From Dictyobacter aurantiacus (lineage in GTDB: Bacteria > Chloroflexota > Ktedonobacteria > Ktedonobacterales > Ktedonobacteraceae): 64,000 nt of DNA. The notes under the pieces were generated by a model. The model did no database searches. It was not told where the DNA came from and was given only the letters and a program-made list of their open reading frames with translations. The stretch spans positions 1 to 64,000 of the forward strand of contig NZ_BIFQ01000001.1 in the NCBI RefSeq assembly GCF_003967515.1, written 5' to 3'. Shown here one piece after another: positions 26,117 through 35,441 of this stretch (its first letter is position 1; each line of letters opens with the position of its first letter). The translations under genes were made by a program, and so were the position numbers.

Positions 26117-27953
26117 CCAGACATCATTCCCCAAACAGAGAACACCAGGGCAGATGCTGCGCGCACTACGAGGGAACTGGGGCGCTCTGCCCCGCCTGCT
26201 CCTCCTCTTCTGGCAGTCGGGACGCAAAGAAGTGATGTTCTTGCTTGTGGTATCGCTTGCGACCGGTGTGGCCCCTGTCGTGCAGCTCGTATTTTTACGC
26301 CATCTGATCGATAGTGCGCTCTCTTTCATCAATGGCCAGGAGCGCCTTTCGATGGTGCTCGTCTGGCTCGTGCTCTTACTGCTGGCCTATATTGCAGGGA
26401 TTTTCCTGTTGCAGACTGAACACTGGATCGGCTTTGGTGTTCAGGAACTGCTGAAGGCGCGTATCCAGGAGCGTCTCTTGAAGAACGCCGGACAGCTCCC
26501 GCTGGGACAGTTTGAGTCTGCAGCCTACTATGACCAGCTGGAACGCGCCCAAAAAGGGGTAGATAATCAAATCTTTAGTACGCTGGCATTTATGGTACAG
26601 ACACCAGCCACATTCTTTTCGATCGTGAGCCTGCTCTTCTATGTCGCCCTCGGTTCACCACTCTTTCCATGCTTACTCCTCATCGGCACGCTCCTTCCGC
26701 TCACCATGATCATCCGGCATCACAAGCAGCGCTACCTCGCTGAACGCAAGTTGACCAGCGACGAACGCAGGCTCAACTACTTCGAAGAGATGCTGCGCAC
26801 TCGTCCAGCCGCCGCGGAACTGCGCCTGTTTCATATACAGGAGCATTTTCTGCAGCTGCGACGCCACATTTTTAACGGCTTACGCGATCACCGCTTACAA
26901 CAAGAGCGCAAACTGGTCGTGACCAGCATCATCGGTGATGTTGGTCAAACACTCACCCTTGGCCTCACACTCTTCGGCGTTGTGGCGCTGATGGCAGCGG
27001 GCAGCTTCTCGTTAGGAGCATACGCGACCTACTTCAACGCGGTCATCCAATTCCAGCAGTTTCTCTTTACCTTTTTATTAGACATCGCAACCATTGACCG
27101 GGACATGCACTATATTCAAGATATCTTCGAGTACCTGGACCTGGTGCAATCATCACAACCACCAAACGGCAACAGGAAAGCGCAACAAACCCCGAACGTG
27201 CCGGCCATTCAGTTTGAGCAGGTGAGCTTCAGCTATCCCGGCACAGAACACCCTGTGTTGCGCAATCTCAACCTGCGCATCCAGGCCGGCGAACGGATCG
27301 CGCTCATCGGTGAGAATGGCGCCGGTAAGAGCACACTTGCGAAACTACTGCTCGGTCTCTACCAGCCAACCGAAGGACGTATTCTTGTGAACGGGAAAGA
27401 CCTGCGAGAACTCGATTTCACTTCGTGGCGCACCCAATGCGCGATGGTCTTTCAGAGTTTTATGCGCTATCAAGTTACCACTCGCGAGAATATCGGTTTT
27501 GGTGATCTACGGCAGCTCACTCATGAGCCGGCTATCCGTAGTGCGGCGCTGAAAAGCGGGGCTGATGAGATGATTCAGCGCCTGCCCCAGCAGTATGAGA
27601 CGCCGCTCGGCAAAGCCTACGACGAGAACGGGCAGGATCTCTCCGGTGGGCAATGGCAGAAGCTGGCCCTGGCTCGCGCTTATCTTCGGAATGCTGCGGT
27701 ACTGGTCCTCGATGAACCGACAGCCGCGCTCGATGCTCGTGCGGAAGTGGAGGTCTACCGCCAGTTTCGTGACGTTTCGCACGGCAAGTCGGCCTTGCTC
27801 ATCTCGCATCGCCTCGGTTCCGCCCGCCTGGCCGATCGCATCATCGTGCTGGAAAACGGGCACATCGTTGAAGAGGGAACCCACAGTGAACTGCTCACTC
27901 ACGATGGCCTCTATGCAGCAATGTTCAAGATCCAGGCCCACTGGTATCAATAA
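26109..27953 (+). CDS. ABC exporter half-transporter B
   Basis: A protein of 614 residues from ATG 26109, which overlaps the end of half A by 8 nt (translational coupling). Six-helix membrane domain to about residue 330, then ATPase: GENGAGKSTLAKLL (Walker A), LSGGQWQKLALARA (canonical signature), AVLVLDEPTAALDA (Walker B) and SHRLGSARLADRI. Together with half A it would form a heterodimeric drug, peptide or lipid exporter. Substrate cannot be told. With half A carrying an amber codon the pair may be inactive unless B works alone. Confidence 0.88.
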   Translation: MSSQTSFPKQRTPGQMLRALRGNWGALPRLLLLFWQSGRKEVMFLLVVSLATGVAPVVQLVFLRHLIDSALSFINGQERLSMVLVWLVLLLLAYIAGIFLLQTEHWIGFGVQELLKARIQERLLKNAGQLPLGQFESAAYYDQLERAQKGVDNQIFSTLAFMVQTPATFFSIVSLLFYVALGSPLFPCLLLIGTLLPLTMIIRHHKQRYLAERKLTSDERRLNYFEEMLRTRPAAAELRLFHIQEHFLQLRRHIFNGLRDHRLQQERKLVVTSIIGDVGQTLTLGLTLFGVVALMAAGSFSLGAYATYFNAVIQFQQFLFTFLLDIATIDRDMHYIQDIFEYLDLVQSSQPPNGNRKAQQTPNVPAIQFEQVSFSYPGTEHPVLRNLNLRIQAGERIALIGENGAGKSTLAKLLLGLYQPTEGRILVNGKDLRELDFTSWRTQCAMVFQSFMRYQVTTRENIGFGDLRQLTHEPAIRSAALKSGADEMIQRLPQQYETPLGKAYDENGQDLSGGQWQKLALARAYLRNAAVLVLDEPTAALDARAEVEVYRQFRDVSHGKSALLISHRLGSARLADRIIVLENGHIVEEGTHSELLTHDGLYAAMFKIQAHWYQ

Positions 27954-28175
27954 TCATCATCGAGGTCAACACGTCGACATCGGTGCAGTGTGGTCACCAA
28001 AGGGAAGTCTGATGCCTGCCATCAGGCTCCCCTGGCACAGCGCCTCTGGCACAGCACGCCTCCCACGTACCATCTCATCTGGGAGCACCTCGCGTGGGAA
28101 CGCTGGGGCACACAGCACGACGTCACCGTGCTCATTCTCTCCATTCTCCACCCTCCTCCCACAAAAAAAGGAACC

Positions 28176-28279
28176 CTTGCTCCTCTTCTGGCTCTCTTTT
28201 CCTTATCACTCCTCCCCTTCCCCGTTCCTCTGGCTCCCTTTTCTGTAGCAAATGTGGCCAGTTGGCTCCCTTTTCTGGC
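28176..28279 (+). repeat. Second copy of the TGGCTCCCTTTTCT array
   Basis: About 90% identical to 23376-23479 over roughly 100 bp, with motif starts at 28189, 28231 and 28263 (spacing 42 and 32 bp, as in the first copy). It stops about 15 bp before the left end of an ISL3 element. The stretch 27954-28175 before it holds no recognised gene. Confidence 0.75.
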
Positions 28280-28292
28280 TCATCCTCACATT

Positions 28293-30249
28293 AAGTGAGC
28301 CTGCTTGCTTGAACAAAGCTGCAGAGATTTGATAGACTGTCATCGATACGTGGTTGTGAGACACACGTGGCAAGGAGTGCAGTTCGATGAGTAATCCAGA
28401 CACAATCTCTTCTCCATTTTTTCCTCTCCTCGACGGGATCAGCATTTTGGGCGTTGAAGCCTCAGACACTGGCCTGGTGGTGGGCATTACCTGCCATCTT
28501 CCTTTCGCCCTCTGCCCAGGATGCCAGCAGCGTTCAGAACGAATACATAGTTCATATCGAAGATTGGTCGCCGATGTTCCAAGCGGCGGCCGTCAGGTGA
28601 CCCTGGCTCTCACTGTGCGGAAATTTATCTGCGGAGTCCCAGCGTGCTCTCACAAAATTTTTACTGAGCGCATGCCAAATTTCGTGCGCTCGTATGCCCG
28701 CCTGACCAACCGTTTGCGCCAAGCTCTCCAGGACTTGGGGTTTGCTACCTGTGCAGAGGCAGGAGTGCGTTTGGCTCCGAAGTTGGGAATGTCAGTCACC
28801 GCAACGACGCTGCTTCGTCGCATGCGCGAGCGGTCTGTCCCAACTCCCGATGCCGTTCGGATTCTTGGCGTGGACGATTGGGCCTGGCGAAAAGGTATGA
28901 CATATGGAAGTATTCTCGTCGATCTTGAGCGGCGATGCCCCATCGAGATCCTCCCCGACCGCAAGGCCGAGACAGTGGAGGCCTGGTTACGGCTTCATCC
29001 AGAAATTGAGGTTGTCAGCCGAGATCGCGCAGGTGCCTACGCTGAGGCGGTACGAAAAGGAGCACCACAGGCACTCGAAGTTGCGGATCGATTTCACCTG
29101 TTAAAAAATCTCCGCGAACATCTCCGTGATTTTCTGCTTCGCAAACATACCTTGCTTCCAGAAGCCGAGGAAGTTGTTTCGGATGCCATTCCACAAAAAG
29201 CGCGAGGAAGACCAAAGAATGCCTCCTCTGTTTCTCCTCCTGCCGATCAAGAGAAGCCTCTTTTTCGCAAGATGTCAGCGAGGTTGCGAGAGTATGAAGA
29301 TCGAACTACCTCTCAAACGCAGGTGACATTGGCGCAAGAACGCAAACAAGCGAGCCGAGCACGACGGTATGCGTGCTATGAAGCGGTTCGAGAGCTCCAC
29401 CAGCAAGGCTTTTCTGGACGTGAAATTGCCCGTCGTTTGCAACTCTCTCGCCACAAGGTGATGCAATTCATTCAGGCTGAGGGCTTCCCTGAACGGGTCC
29501 CTTCTTTGCCCAAGCCGAGCATTCTTGATCCCTACAGACCCCTGATTTTGGAACGCTGGGCACAAGGATGCCATAACGGAACCCAGATCTACCACGAGAT
29601 CACACTGGCCGGATATACTGGCTCGGAGCCTTTACTTCGGCTCTTCATCACGCAGCTTCGCAAACAACAGAGACAAGAACAGGTCTGCGTCCCCACATCT
29701 TCGGCTTTGGCTGCTTGTTCTCCTCCTGTCTCGTCGGTCCAATCCACCCCAAAACAGCGTCTCTCTCCAACACGAGCTTCCTGGATCTGTGTACGTCCGC
29801 CAGAAAAACTGCATGAACAAGATCAAAGGTATGTTTTACAGCTTCGAGAGGCTCACCCTGATCTGGATAACGTATATCACCTCGCTCAGCAATTTGTTTC
29901 GATGCTCTCTGAGCAGAGAGGCGCGGATTTGGACGAATGGCTTGCGACTGCTGGACAGAGTGATATTGCCGAGATCAAGCGTTTTGCTTCCGGGATTCGC
30001 CGCGATTATGCAGCAGTACATGCAGCCTTCTTTTCAAAGTGGAGTAATGGTCAGGTCGAAGGGCAAGTAGCCAGGCTTAAACTGCAAAAACGCATGGTCT
30101 ATGGACGTGCAAATTTCGACTTATTGCGCCTACGCGTGCTTTCTCAAGCGTAGTTTCTGATAGCGCTCGTCCTCTCCTGAGAGCACGAGATAGCACCAAC
30201 TCACGCTTCACCGAAGTCTTTTTCTCTCTTTCAGCAACCAAGCTCACTT
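28293..30249 (+). mobile_element. ISL3-family element, second type
   Basis: An imperfect inverted repeat AAGTGAGC(C/T)TG(C/G)TTGCT marks the likely ends (28293 onward, and inverted up to 30249) around a single intact transposase. Target duplication not found. The right end lies against the truncated start of the TnpC-like gene, and the left end against the phased repeat array. Confidence 0.6.
28387..30153 (+). CDS. ISL3-family transposase
   Basis: A protein of 588 residues, intact. Zinc ribbon CPGCQQRSERIHSSYRR with CGVPACSHKIF, then RILGVDDWAWRKGMTYGSIL (first D), VVSRDRAGAYAEA (second D), DRFHLLKNLREHL, an inserted HTH (FSGREIARRLQLSRHKVMQF) and the terminal WSNGQVEGQVARLKLQKRMVYG block. 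Only distantly similar to the ISL3 transposase at 11.5-13.1 kb, so it is a separate IS lineage. A fragment of a third relative lies near 33.1 kb. Confidence 0.9.
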   Translation: MSNPDTISSPFFPLLDGISILGVEASDTGLVVGITCHLPFALCPGCQQRSERIHSSYRRLVADVPSGGRQVTLALTVRKFICGVPACSHKIFTERMPNFVRSYARLTNRLRQALQDLGFATCAEAGVRLAPKLGMSVTATTLLRRMRERSVPTPDAVRILGVDDWAWRKGMTYGSILVDLERRCPIEILPDRKAETVEAWLRLHPEIEVVSRDRAGAYAEAVRKGAPQALEVADRFHLLKNLREHLRDFLLRKHTLLPEAEEVVSDAIPQKARGRPKNASSVSPPADQEKPLFRKMSARLREYEDRTTSQTQVTLAQERKQASRARRYACYEAVRELHQQGFSGREIARRLQLSRHKVMQFIQAEGFPERVPSLPKPSILDPYRPLILERWAQGCHNGTQIYHEITLAGYTGSEPLLRLFITQLRKQQRQEQVCVPTSSALAACSPPVSSVQSTPKQRLSPTRASWICVRPPEKLHEQDQRYVLQLREAHPDLDNVYHLAQQFVSMLSEQRGADLDEWLATAGQSDIAEIKRFASGIRRDYAAVHAAFFSKWSNGQVEGQVARLKLQKRMVYGRANFDLLRLRVLSQA

Positions 30250-30250
30250 T

Positions 30251-30598
30251 TTGTGGTGGAGAACCCCTTTTCTTTTATCAACAACAGCAGAGGAAGCGAT
30301 TGCTTTGCTCCTACGAGAACAGCGTCCTATCAACTTCAAGACCGTAGCCGAAACTGCTGGCATATCGACCGCCTGGCTCTACGCACACCAGGATCTGAAA
30401 ATGCGTATTATTCATTTGCGAAACCAGCAATTTCCCAAAACGTCTGTCCGTATCCCGCTCAAAGAGCAATCCTCGAACGCGTCAAAGGATGCCGTGATAG
30501 CCGCTCTGCAAAGGCGGATTCAAGAACTCACGAAAGAGAATCGCGAGTTGAGAGCACAGCTTGAAGCTGCGTACGTGCCATTGTACAAGCAGGAATGA
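30251..30598 (+). pseudogene. Tn554 TnpC-like (DUF6262-type) protein, 5'-truncated
   Basis: The readable 115 residues contain TAEEAIALLLREQRPINFKT then VAETAGISTAWLYAHQDL, an HTH, followed by LRNQQ and a C-terminal coiled coil LQRRIQELTKENRELRAQLE. This order matches TnpC of Tn554-type tyrosine-recombinase transposons. No TnpA or TnpB recombinase remains next to it. The gene begins right at the ISL3 right end, so its N-terminus is replaced by IS sequence. A GTG at 30251 may start it artificially. Confidence 0.6.
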
Positions 30599-30657
30599 AA
30601 CACGCAAAAGCGATGTGAGCACAGGTCACCCGATTTTTCAAGGAAAAGGACTTGAAT

Positions 30658-31266
30658 ATGCAAGAACAGAGAGAGAACCTCTTGATTGAGCGCCTGAAAG
30701 CAATCATTCAGACCAGTCGTCATGCAACAGGAGAACCGACCTGGCGTCCCCAGAGGAATTGTTCACCAGTCACTGAAGAGGAACTCATTCAGGCAGAAAC
30801 CCAACTGGGTTTTGCTTTGCCCTCCTTGTTGCGGAGAATCTATCTCGAAGTGGGGAATGGAGGCTTTGGTCCGGGATACGGTTTGCTGCCCTTGAATGAA
30901 ATCCCACCCAATGCAGTTTACGGTATGGAATCGTTAGTAGCAGAGTATCAGGGGATGAAAGCATTTTCCCAAAAAGACATTGATGAATACTTTATCGAAG
31001 AAGAAGAGAAGCCAGCACTCTGGCCTGAGCGTGTGCTTATCCTGTGTGATTGGGGGTGCAATATCTATTCTTGCCTGGACTGTTTTTCGTTAGACCTTCC
31101 CATTTTCCGCATGGATAGCAATGAAAATTTTCTCGTCGAATGGGCTATCGAGGCGTTTTCTCTTCAACAATGGTTGGAAACGTGGGTAGATGGGATACAG
31201 GCTCATTTGGACTGGGAACACGCAACGAAAGTATATGTCTCTCTTTTGGGAAAACGTTCTCATTAG
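30658..31266 (+). CDS. SMI1/KNR4 (SUKH) family protein
   Basis: A protein of 202 residues from ATG 30658 (AAGGAAAAGG about 8 nt upstream). SUKH signature: PVTEEELIQAETQLGFALPS, LLRRIYLEVGNGGFGPGYGL, then LILCDWGCNIYSCLDC and a C-terminal SLQQWLETWVDG. Bacterial SUKH proteins are often immunity proteins against polymorphic or contact-dependent toxins, but many are orphans. No toxin gene is seen nearby, and the surroundings are IS remains. One intact gene in a decayed region suggests it has been kept. Confidence 0.8.
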   Translation: MQEQRENLLIERLKAIIQTSRHATGEPTWRPQRNCSPVTEEELIQAETQLGFALPSLLRRIYLEVGNGGFGPGYGLLPLNEIPPNAVYGMESLVAEYQGMKAFSQKDIDEYFIEEEEKPALWPERVLILCDWGCNIYSCLDCFSLDLPIFRMDSNENFLVEWAIEAFSLQQWLETWVDGIQAHLDWEHATKVYVSLLGKRSH

Positions 31267-31384
31267 GGTTTTTACAAAAGGAAACAACGTATGCTACAAT
31301 GGCCAGCGAAAAGAAACTACTACAGTGTTCTTTGTGAGCATATCTACAACGTGCAGTGCAAGGTATGAACAGGGGCGAGGGTTC

Positions 31385-31710
31385 GGCGGTACAGATTTCG
31401 GGATGTCCACTTCTTGCAAATACTGGAGCAGCGCTCGGTGATAATGCCCGGTCACTTCTAGGACTGCTTGGACCTGGGTCAAGGGAACGTAGGTTCTGAT
31501 ACGGTCGATAAGAGAGCGAAAGCCTTCTCGCGAGTTCTCAAAAGTGAGAGCAGGACAATGTTCAAAGCGCTGATGGCGAGTGAGCAACGTTACAGAAAGA
31601 AATCCCGCAACGTGTGTCTTCTTACCGATATCTATCCCCACATACAACGTTTCGTGGGCGAGCATAGGAAGAGAGACTAGTTGCGCCTGAAAGACTGCTT
31701 TTCGAGCCAT
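31385..31710 (-). pseudogene. IS110-family transposase, N-terminal fragment
   Basis: Reads MARKAVFQAQLVSLPMLAHE, LYVGIDIGKKTHVAGFLS (first D), EVTGHYHRALLQYLQEVD (E), then similarity stops. The ATG has AAGGAGG upstream. It shows the natural start of the related 21.5-kb copy. Without DxxD and the C-terminal domain it is inactive. Confidence 0.75.
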
Positions 31711-31984
31711 GAGCCAACCTCCTTGTAGACTCGCCAGGTGATGAAGAAGCTGAAAAAATGCTCGTTAGGGTGGAGAAGCGAGACTTCGTGGGCGTGCCTC
31801 AACCAACTTCGGACGAGAAGTATGGCTTCAACCTCGTATCAGGTGTACGAGCACGGCCCCCCAGATTTTTTTCAAGAGTCAAGCTCCAAAACGGTGATAG
31901 GATTCTGCGAAGCCTTTTCCAACTGGGGGCGACCCAGTTGTGCTTCTCCATTCACAAGCGTACATACATTCCTTATTAAAATCA
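31711..31984. other. Short unassigned stretch between IS fragments
   Basis: Open frames exist on the plus strand but none has a recognisable motif or ribosome site. Probably decayed IS or element sequence. The end (EILSETVHILAQHP then TGA near 32038) resembles the tail of an IS3 orfA. Confidence 0.35.
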
Positions 31985-32036
31985 AGATATCTTAAGAGAT
32001 TCTGTCCGAAACAGTGCATATCCTCGCGCAACACCC

Positions 32037-32893
32037 ATGATGAAGTACCAATGCATGTTTGAACATCAACAGGACTTTTCGATCAAGCGAATGTGCGCAG
32101 CCTTTTCGGTCTCGGAAAGCGGATATTATGCCTGGCTCAAACGGGAAAAAAGTCAGCGAGCCAAGGACAATGAGCTGCTGCTGCAAAAGATTGAGCAGAT
32201 TTTTCATGCGCATCGATCTGTCTATGGGAGTCCACGCATTCACGTTGCGTTACGAGACCAAGGCATACCGTGTGGAAGAAAGCGTGTGGCTCGCTTGATG
32301 CGTCTGCATGCAATCAGCGCCAAGCAACGGCGCTCCCGCGTGCAAACAACGAATAGCAAGCATTCATTTCCCCTTGCGCCCAATCTTGTCAAACGACCGT
32401 TTACCGCTGAGGCACCAGATCGCGTCTGGGTCAGTGATTTTACCTACATTGGCACACGCGAAGGCTGGTTGTATCTGGCCACAGTGCTTGATGTCTATTA
32501 GTGCCGCGTCGTGGGTTGGTCTATGGATCAGCAACGCGATGAGCAGTTGATACGCAAGGCATTGCTGATGGCTCTGGAGTGCCGATGCCCAAAAGCAGGC
32601 CTCTTGCACCATTCTGACCGAGGCAGCCAGTATACCCAGGCTATCAAGCGCTCTTGAAGCGGTATGGAATGCGCGTGAGCATGAGCCGGAAAAGCAATTG
32701 CTATGACAATGCCATGATGGAGTCGTTTTTCGGAACACTGAAGGCGGAGTGTGTCGAACGTCAGACGTACCAGACGCGACAAGATGCCAGGCAAGCCATC
32801 TTCAGCTACCCGGAAACATTTTACAATCGGAAACGGCGTCATTCTGCATTAGGCTACCTCAGTCCACTTATTTTTGAAGAAGGAGGGGAATGA
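32037..32893 (+). pseudogene. IS3-family orfB transposase, nonsense codon and frameshift
   Basis: Start MMKYQCMFEHQQDFSIKRMC; HTH_21-like block VYGSPRIHVALRDQGIPCGR; DDE core RVWVSDFTYIGTREGWLYLA (first D). TAG at 32499-32501 replaces the Ser of the usual LDVYSRRVVGW. The frame continues to LLHHSDRGSQYT (second D), then shifts to YQALLKRYGMRVSMSRKSNC, ending with MMESFFGTLKAEC (E) and NRKRRHSALGYLSP. Two lesions make it inactive. A different subgroup from the IS3 remnant at 6 kb. Confidence 0.85.
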
Positions 32894-33099
32894 TAGAAAA
32901 GAGAGTAAATTGGCAAAGGGAGATATATATGCTATCATTCTCTTTAATGATGAAATATTGATGTTACGTATACGTAATGTATTTCTCTTCACCACTTATG
33001 TCTATGCGTTTTATTGGCGTTTTTACGTCGTTCCTCTTGTCCAACTCTCACCTTTGGGCACTCTACAAAAACGGGTCAAGTCCATGGTGTCTTTCTTTG

Positions 33100-33260
33100 C
33101 CTGGATGTTTGTTGCGGACATCTTTACGATTGGAGTCAAGATCAGGTTGAAGAGCAAGTCCATCGTCTCAAGCTACTCAAACGTCAATCTTATGGGCGTG
33201 CCGGATTTGATTTGTTACGACATCGGGTGCTTGCCGAAACGCATGAGCTTAGCACGGAAG
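33100..33260 (+). pseudogene. ISL3 transposase C-terminal remnant
   Basis: WSQDQVEEQVHRLKLLKRQS followed by YGRAGFDLLRHRVL is the terminal block of an ISL3 transposase; the rest is frame-scrambled. A single TGGCTCCCTTTTCT-like site (TAGCCCCTTTTCTTGTATCG) follows at 33317, as in the 23.5-kb array. Confidence 0.65.
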
Positions 33261-33560
33261 ATGACGGAGATCCTAATTTATGGGACCATTATAAAAAGAC
33301 CCACCTTCCTCTTCTAGCCCCTTTTCTTGTATCGATCACACTTCTCGTAAAGATACCTTCGTTTTGCCCTCTTTTGTGCCTTGACGCTGGGGTCTATCAT
33401 ACCCATCATAGCGGAAACTCATCCTGCCACCCACTCATTTGGAAATCTGCAATCATTAGGAGTATACTATCAGTAAGAGGATAAATGTTCCTGTAAGGTG
33501 TTTACTTTTACTCCAGATCGTACGTAATGACCTCTTCAATTACAGGTAAAGGCACAGCTT

Positions 33561-34073
33561 ATGAAGTTTCATTCTATTCCTCTACACTTCATAGTACTAA
33601 GTACAATAATTGTAATTATTGTGCTCTTTTTTACAGGTAGCCGCACTGAGGTATCTGCAATTAATCCTAGCATAACCCCTCACACAACACGGATAACTTC
33701 AAGCCCTAATACTAAACTCCAAGATTTCGCTGGCACATGGTATAGTCATGGGGCAGCTTTAATTATCCAGACGAATGGAGACGCTATCTATACAGCTCGA
33801 ACCTATAGCTGGTGTAATACAGATACCCCTCAACCCTGTGACACCATACAAAATAATACCATTATCTCTGGTATCAGGATGGAACTTCAATTCACACAGG
33901 TGCGAGGGGATGTCGCCTATGGAACTGTCTTAAAAAGTACAGTTGGTCATATTGGCTCTCCTGTCAGTTTGACCCGGGCTCATGACCATACCGCACGCTT
34001 TACAGACGTAACCTCAACTTCCCCTCGTGTACTGTGTGATCTCTATGCTCCCGCTGGACATTGTGGAGCATAA
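33561..34073 (+). CDS. Secreted or membrane-anchored small protein, unknown
   Basis: A protein of 170 residues. The first 25 residues form a signal peptide or N-terminal anchor (IPLHFIVLSTIIVIIVLFFTG), followed by a Ser/Thr/Pro linker, then a compact domain with LQDFAGTWYSHGAALIIQTN, four or five Cys (SWCNTDTPQPCD, VLCDLYAPAGHC) and probable disulfides outside the cell. The FAGTWYSHG start resembles small lipocalin-like or ligand-binding beta domains seen in actinobacterial secreted proteins, but this is only a resemblance. A bidirectional hairpin ends its transcript. Confidence 0.6.
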   Translation: MKFHSIPLHFIVLSTIIVIIVLFFTGSRTEVSAINPSITPHTTRITSSPNTKLQDFAGTWYSHGAALIIQTNGDAIYTARTYSWCNTDTPQPCDTIQNNTIISGIRMELQFTQVRGDVAYGTVLKSTVGHIGSPVSLTRAHDHTARFTDVTSTSPRVLCDLYAPAGHCGA

Positions 34074-34119
34074 AGTATGCCGATCCTGGATCAGCACTCA
34101 GAAGTCTTCCAATTGCAAG

Positions 34120-34175
34120 TTTGTAAAGGGTATATATTGATGCACAAATTTACATCAATATATACCCTTTACAAA
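34120..34175. terminator. Bidirectional long-hairpin terminator
   Basis: Perfect 23-bp arms (34120-34142, 34153-34175; TTTGTAAAGGGTATATATTG...) with a 10-nt loop, between two convergent genes (the secreted protein and the sugar permease). A/T at the arm bases serves as the T-run in both directions. Confidence 0.75.
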
Positions 34176-34181
34176 GATCTC

Positions 34182-35441
34182 CTATTTGCCGCTGCGACTA
34201 CGTGTCTGCGCACGACGAATTAAAGCATCAGAAGTAACAGCTAGAATCAGCACCAATCCTTCAATCATCTGCTGTACATCCGTCGTCTGATTTAGCAGTG
34301 ACAGACCGTTATCCAGACACTGCACAATGAACATACCCAATACTACAGCCCAGATTGAACCACGACCACCAAACAAGCTAACACCACCAATAACAGCTGC
34401 AGCGATGATGTCCAACTGCAACATGGAGGGAATAGCACTGGCTACCGCATTTTGCCTCGATGTATCGACAATAGCAGCAACTGCAGCAATCGCTGAGCAT
34501 AGCACAAAAACAGCAATCCGAATACCTACTACGTTGATACCTGCACGACGCGAGGCTTCCGCATTACCTCCAACAGCATAGACATGACGCCCAAATGATG
34601 TTTTCGTGAGAACCAACCATAGCAGTAAGATGAGCCCAAAGAGAATACCCATAGAGTAAGGTACGCCCTGATAATTCTCAAGCAGAGCAACTACAACTTC
34701 TACAATAGCTATAGCTATCACTGATTGAATAATTAGCCGCGTCATTGACATTGTGCGTAAGCCAGCTTTTTTACGAGTAAAATAGTCATAAATAAGACTG
34801 GCAACGTATGCCAATACTGCCAGTGTGGGTAAACCCACACCCAGAACATCCGTAAAGTAGCTGACTGGTGTACCCGCCAGTGAAAGAACAAAGGGATCTC
34901 CTACACTCTGCGTTGTCTGGGAACCGAGAAGGAAAAGAAGCAGACCTGAGTATATGATAAAGAAAGCCAACGTAACAATAAATGAAGGAATACGAAGTAT
35001 TGCTACGAAGATACCATTAAGCAGGCCAGCAGCAGCCCCTATCAATAACGCAATAATGATCGCAGGACCAGCTGACCAACCATGACGCTCGGTAAGGATG
35101 GCCATAACTACAGCACATAACGTTCCTACAGCAGCTACCGATAGATCTATTTCTCCCAACAAAAGAACCAGTACGGTACCTGAACTATAAATACCTAGCG
35201 AGGCGCTTTGCAAGAGGATATTCGTAAAGTTTTCACCTTGCAAAAAGATCGGGTTCAAAATTTGAAAGAAGGCAACGATCAAAATCAAGGTGAACAGAAC
35301 TGGCAAAAAACCCAGGTCGTTCCTCAGCATTTGGCCAAATGTCTGGCGAGGCTGATAGCTGGGAACTTCTACTGTGCTCGCGGCTACCTGAGTTTGTTCA
35401 GTACTGGCGTCTGCCCCATGTTTTTCTACAATATCACTCAT
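34182..35441 (-). CDS. Sugar ABC transporter permease (RbsC/XylH type)
   Basis: A protein of 419 residues with about ten membrane segments. Family landmarks are LLLGEIDLSVAAVGTLCAVV (EIDLS motif), AGLLNGIFVAILRIPSFIVT, GRHVYAVGGNAEASRRAGI (EAA-like loop contacting the ATPase) and a terminal GGVSLFGGRGSIWAVVLG. The length and the insert before the EAA loop are closer to XylH than RbsC. The ATG overlaps the stop of the ATPase gene by one base. It forms the channel of the importer with the next two genes; the rhamnose genes opposite suggest L-rhamnose or a related sugar. Confidence 0.88.
   Translation of the reverse strand: MSDIVEKHGADASTEQTQVAASTVEVPSYQPRQTFGQMLRNDLGFLPVLFTLILIVAFFQILNPIFLQGENFTNILLQSASLGIYSSGTVLVLLLGEIDLSVAAVGTLCAVVMAILTERHGWSAGPAIIIALLIGAAAGLLNGIFVAILRIPSFIVTLAFFIIYSGLLLFLLGSQTTQSVGDPFVLSLAGTPVSYFTDVLGVGLPTLAVLAYVASLIYDYFTRKKAGLRTMSMTRLIIQSVIAIAIVEVVVALLENYQGVPYSMGILFGLILLLWLVLTKTSFGRHVYAVGGNAEASRRAGINVVGIRIAVFVLCSAIAAVAAIVDTSRQNAVASAIPSMLQLDIIAAAVIGGVSLFGGRGSIWAVVLGMFIVQCLDNGLSLLNQTTDVQQMIEGLVLILAVTSDALIRRAQTRSRSGK

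Noticed and set aside
27990..28298. 102-codon frame after the ABC exporter
   Set aside because: Its second half is the phased repeat array read as protein, and the first half matches no family.
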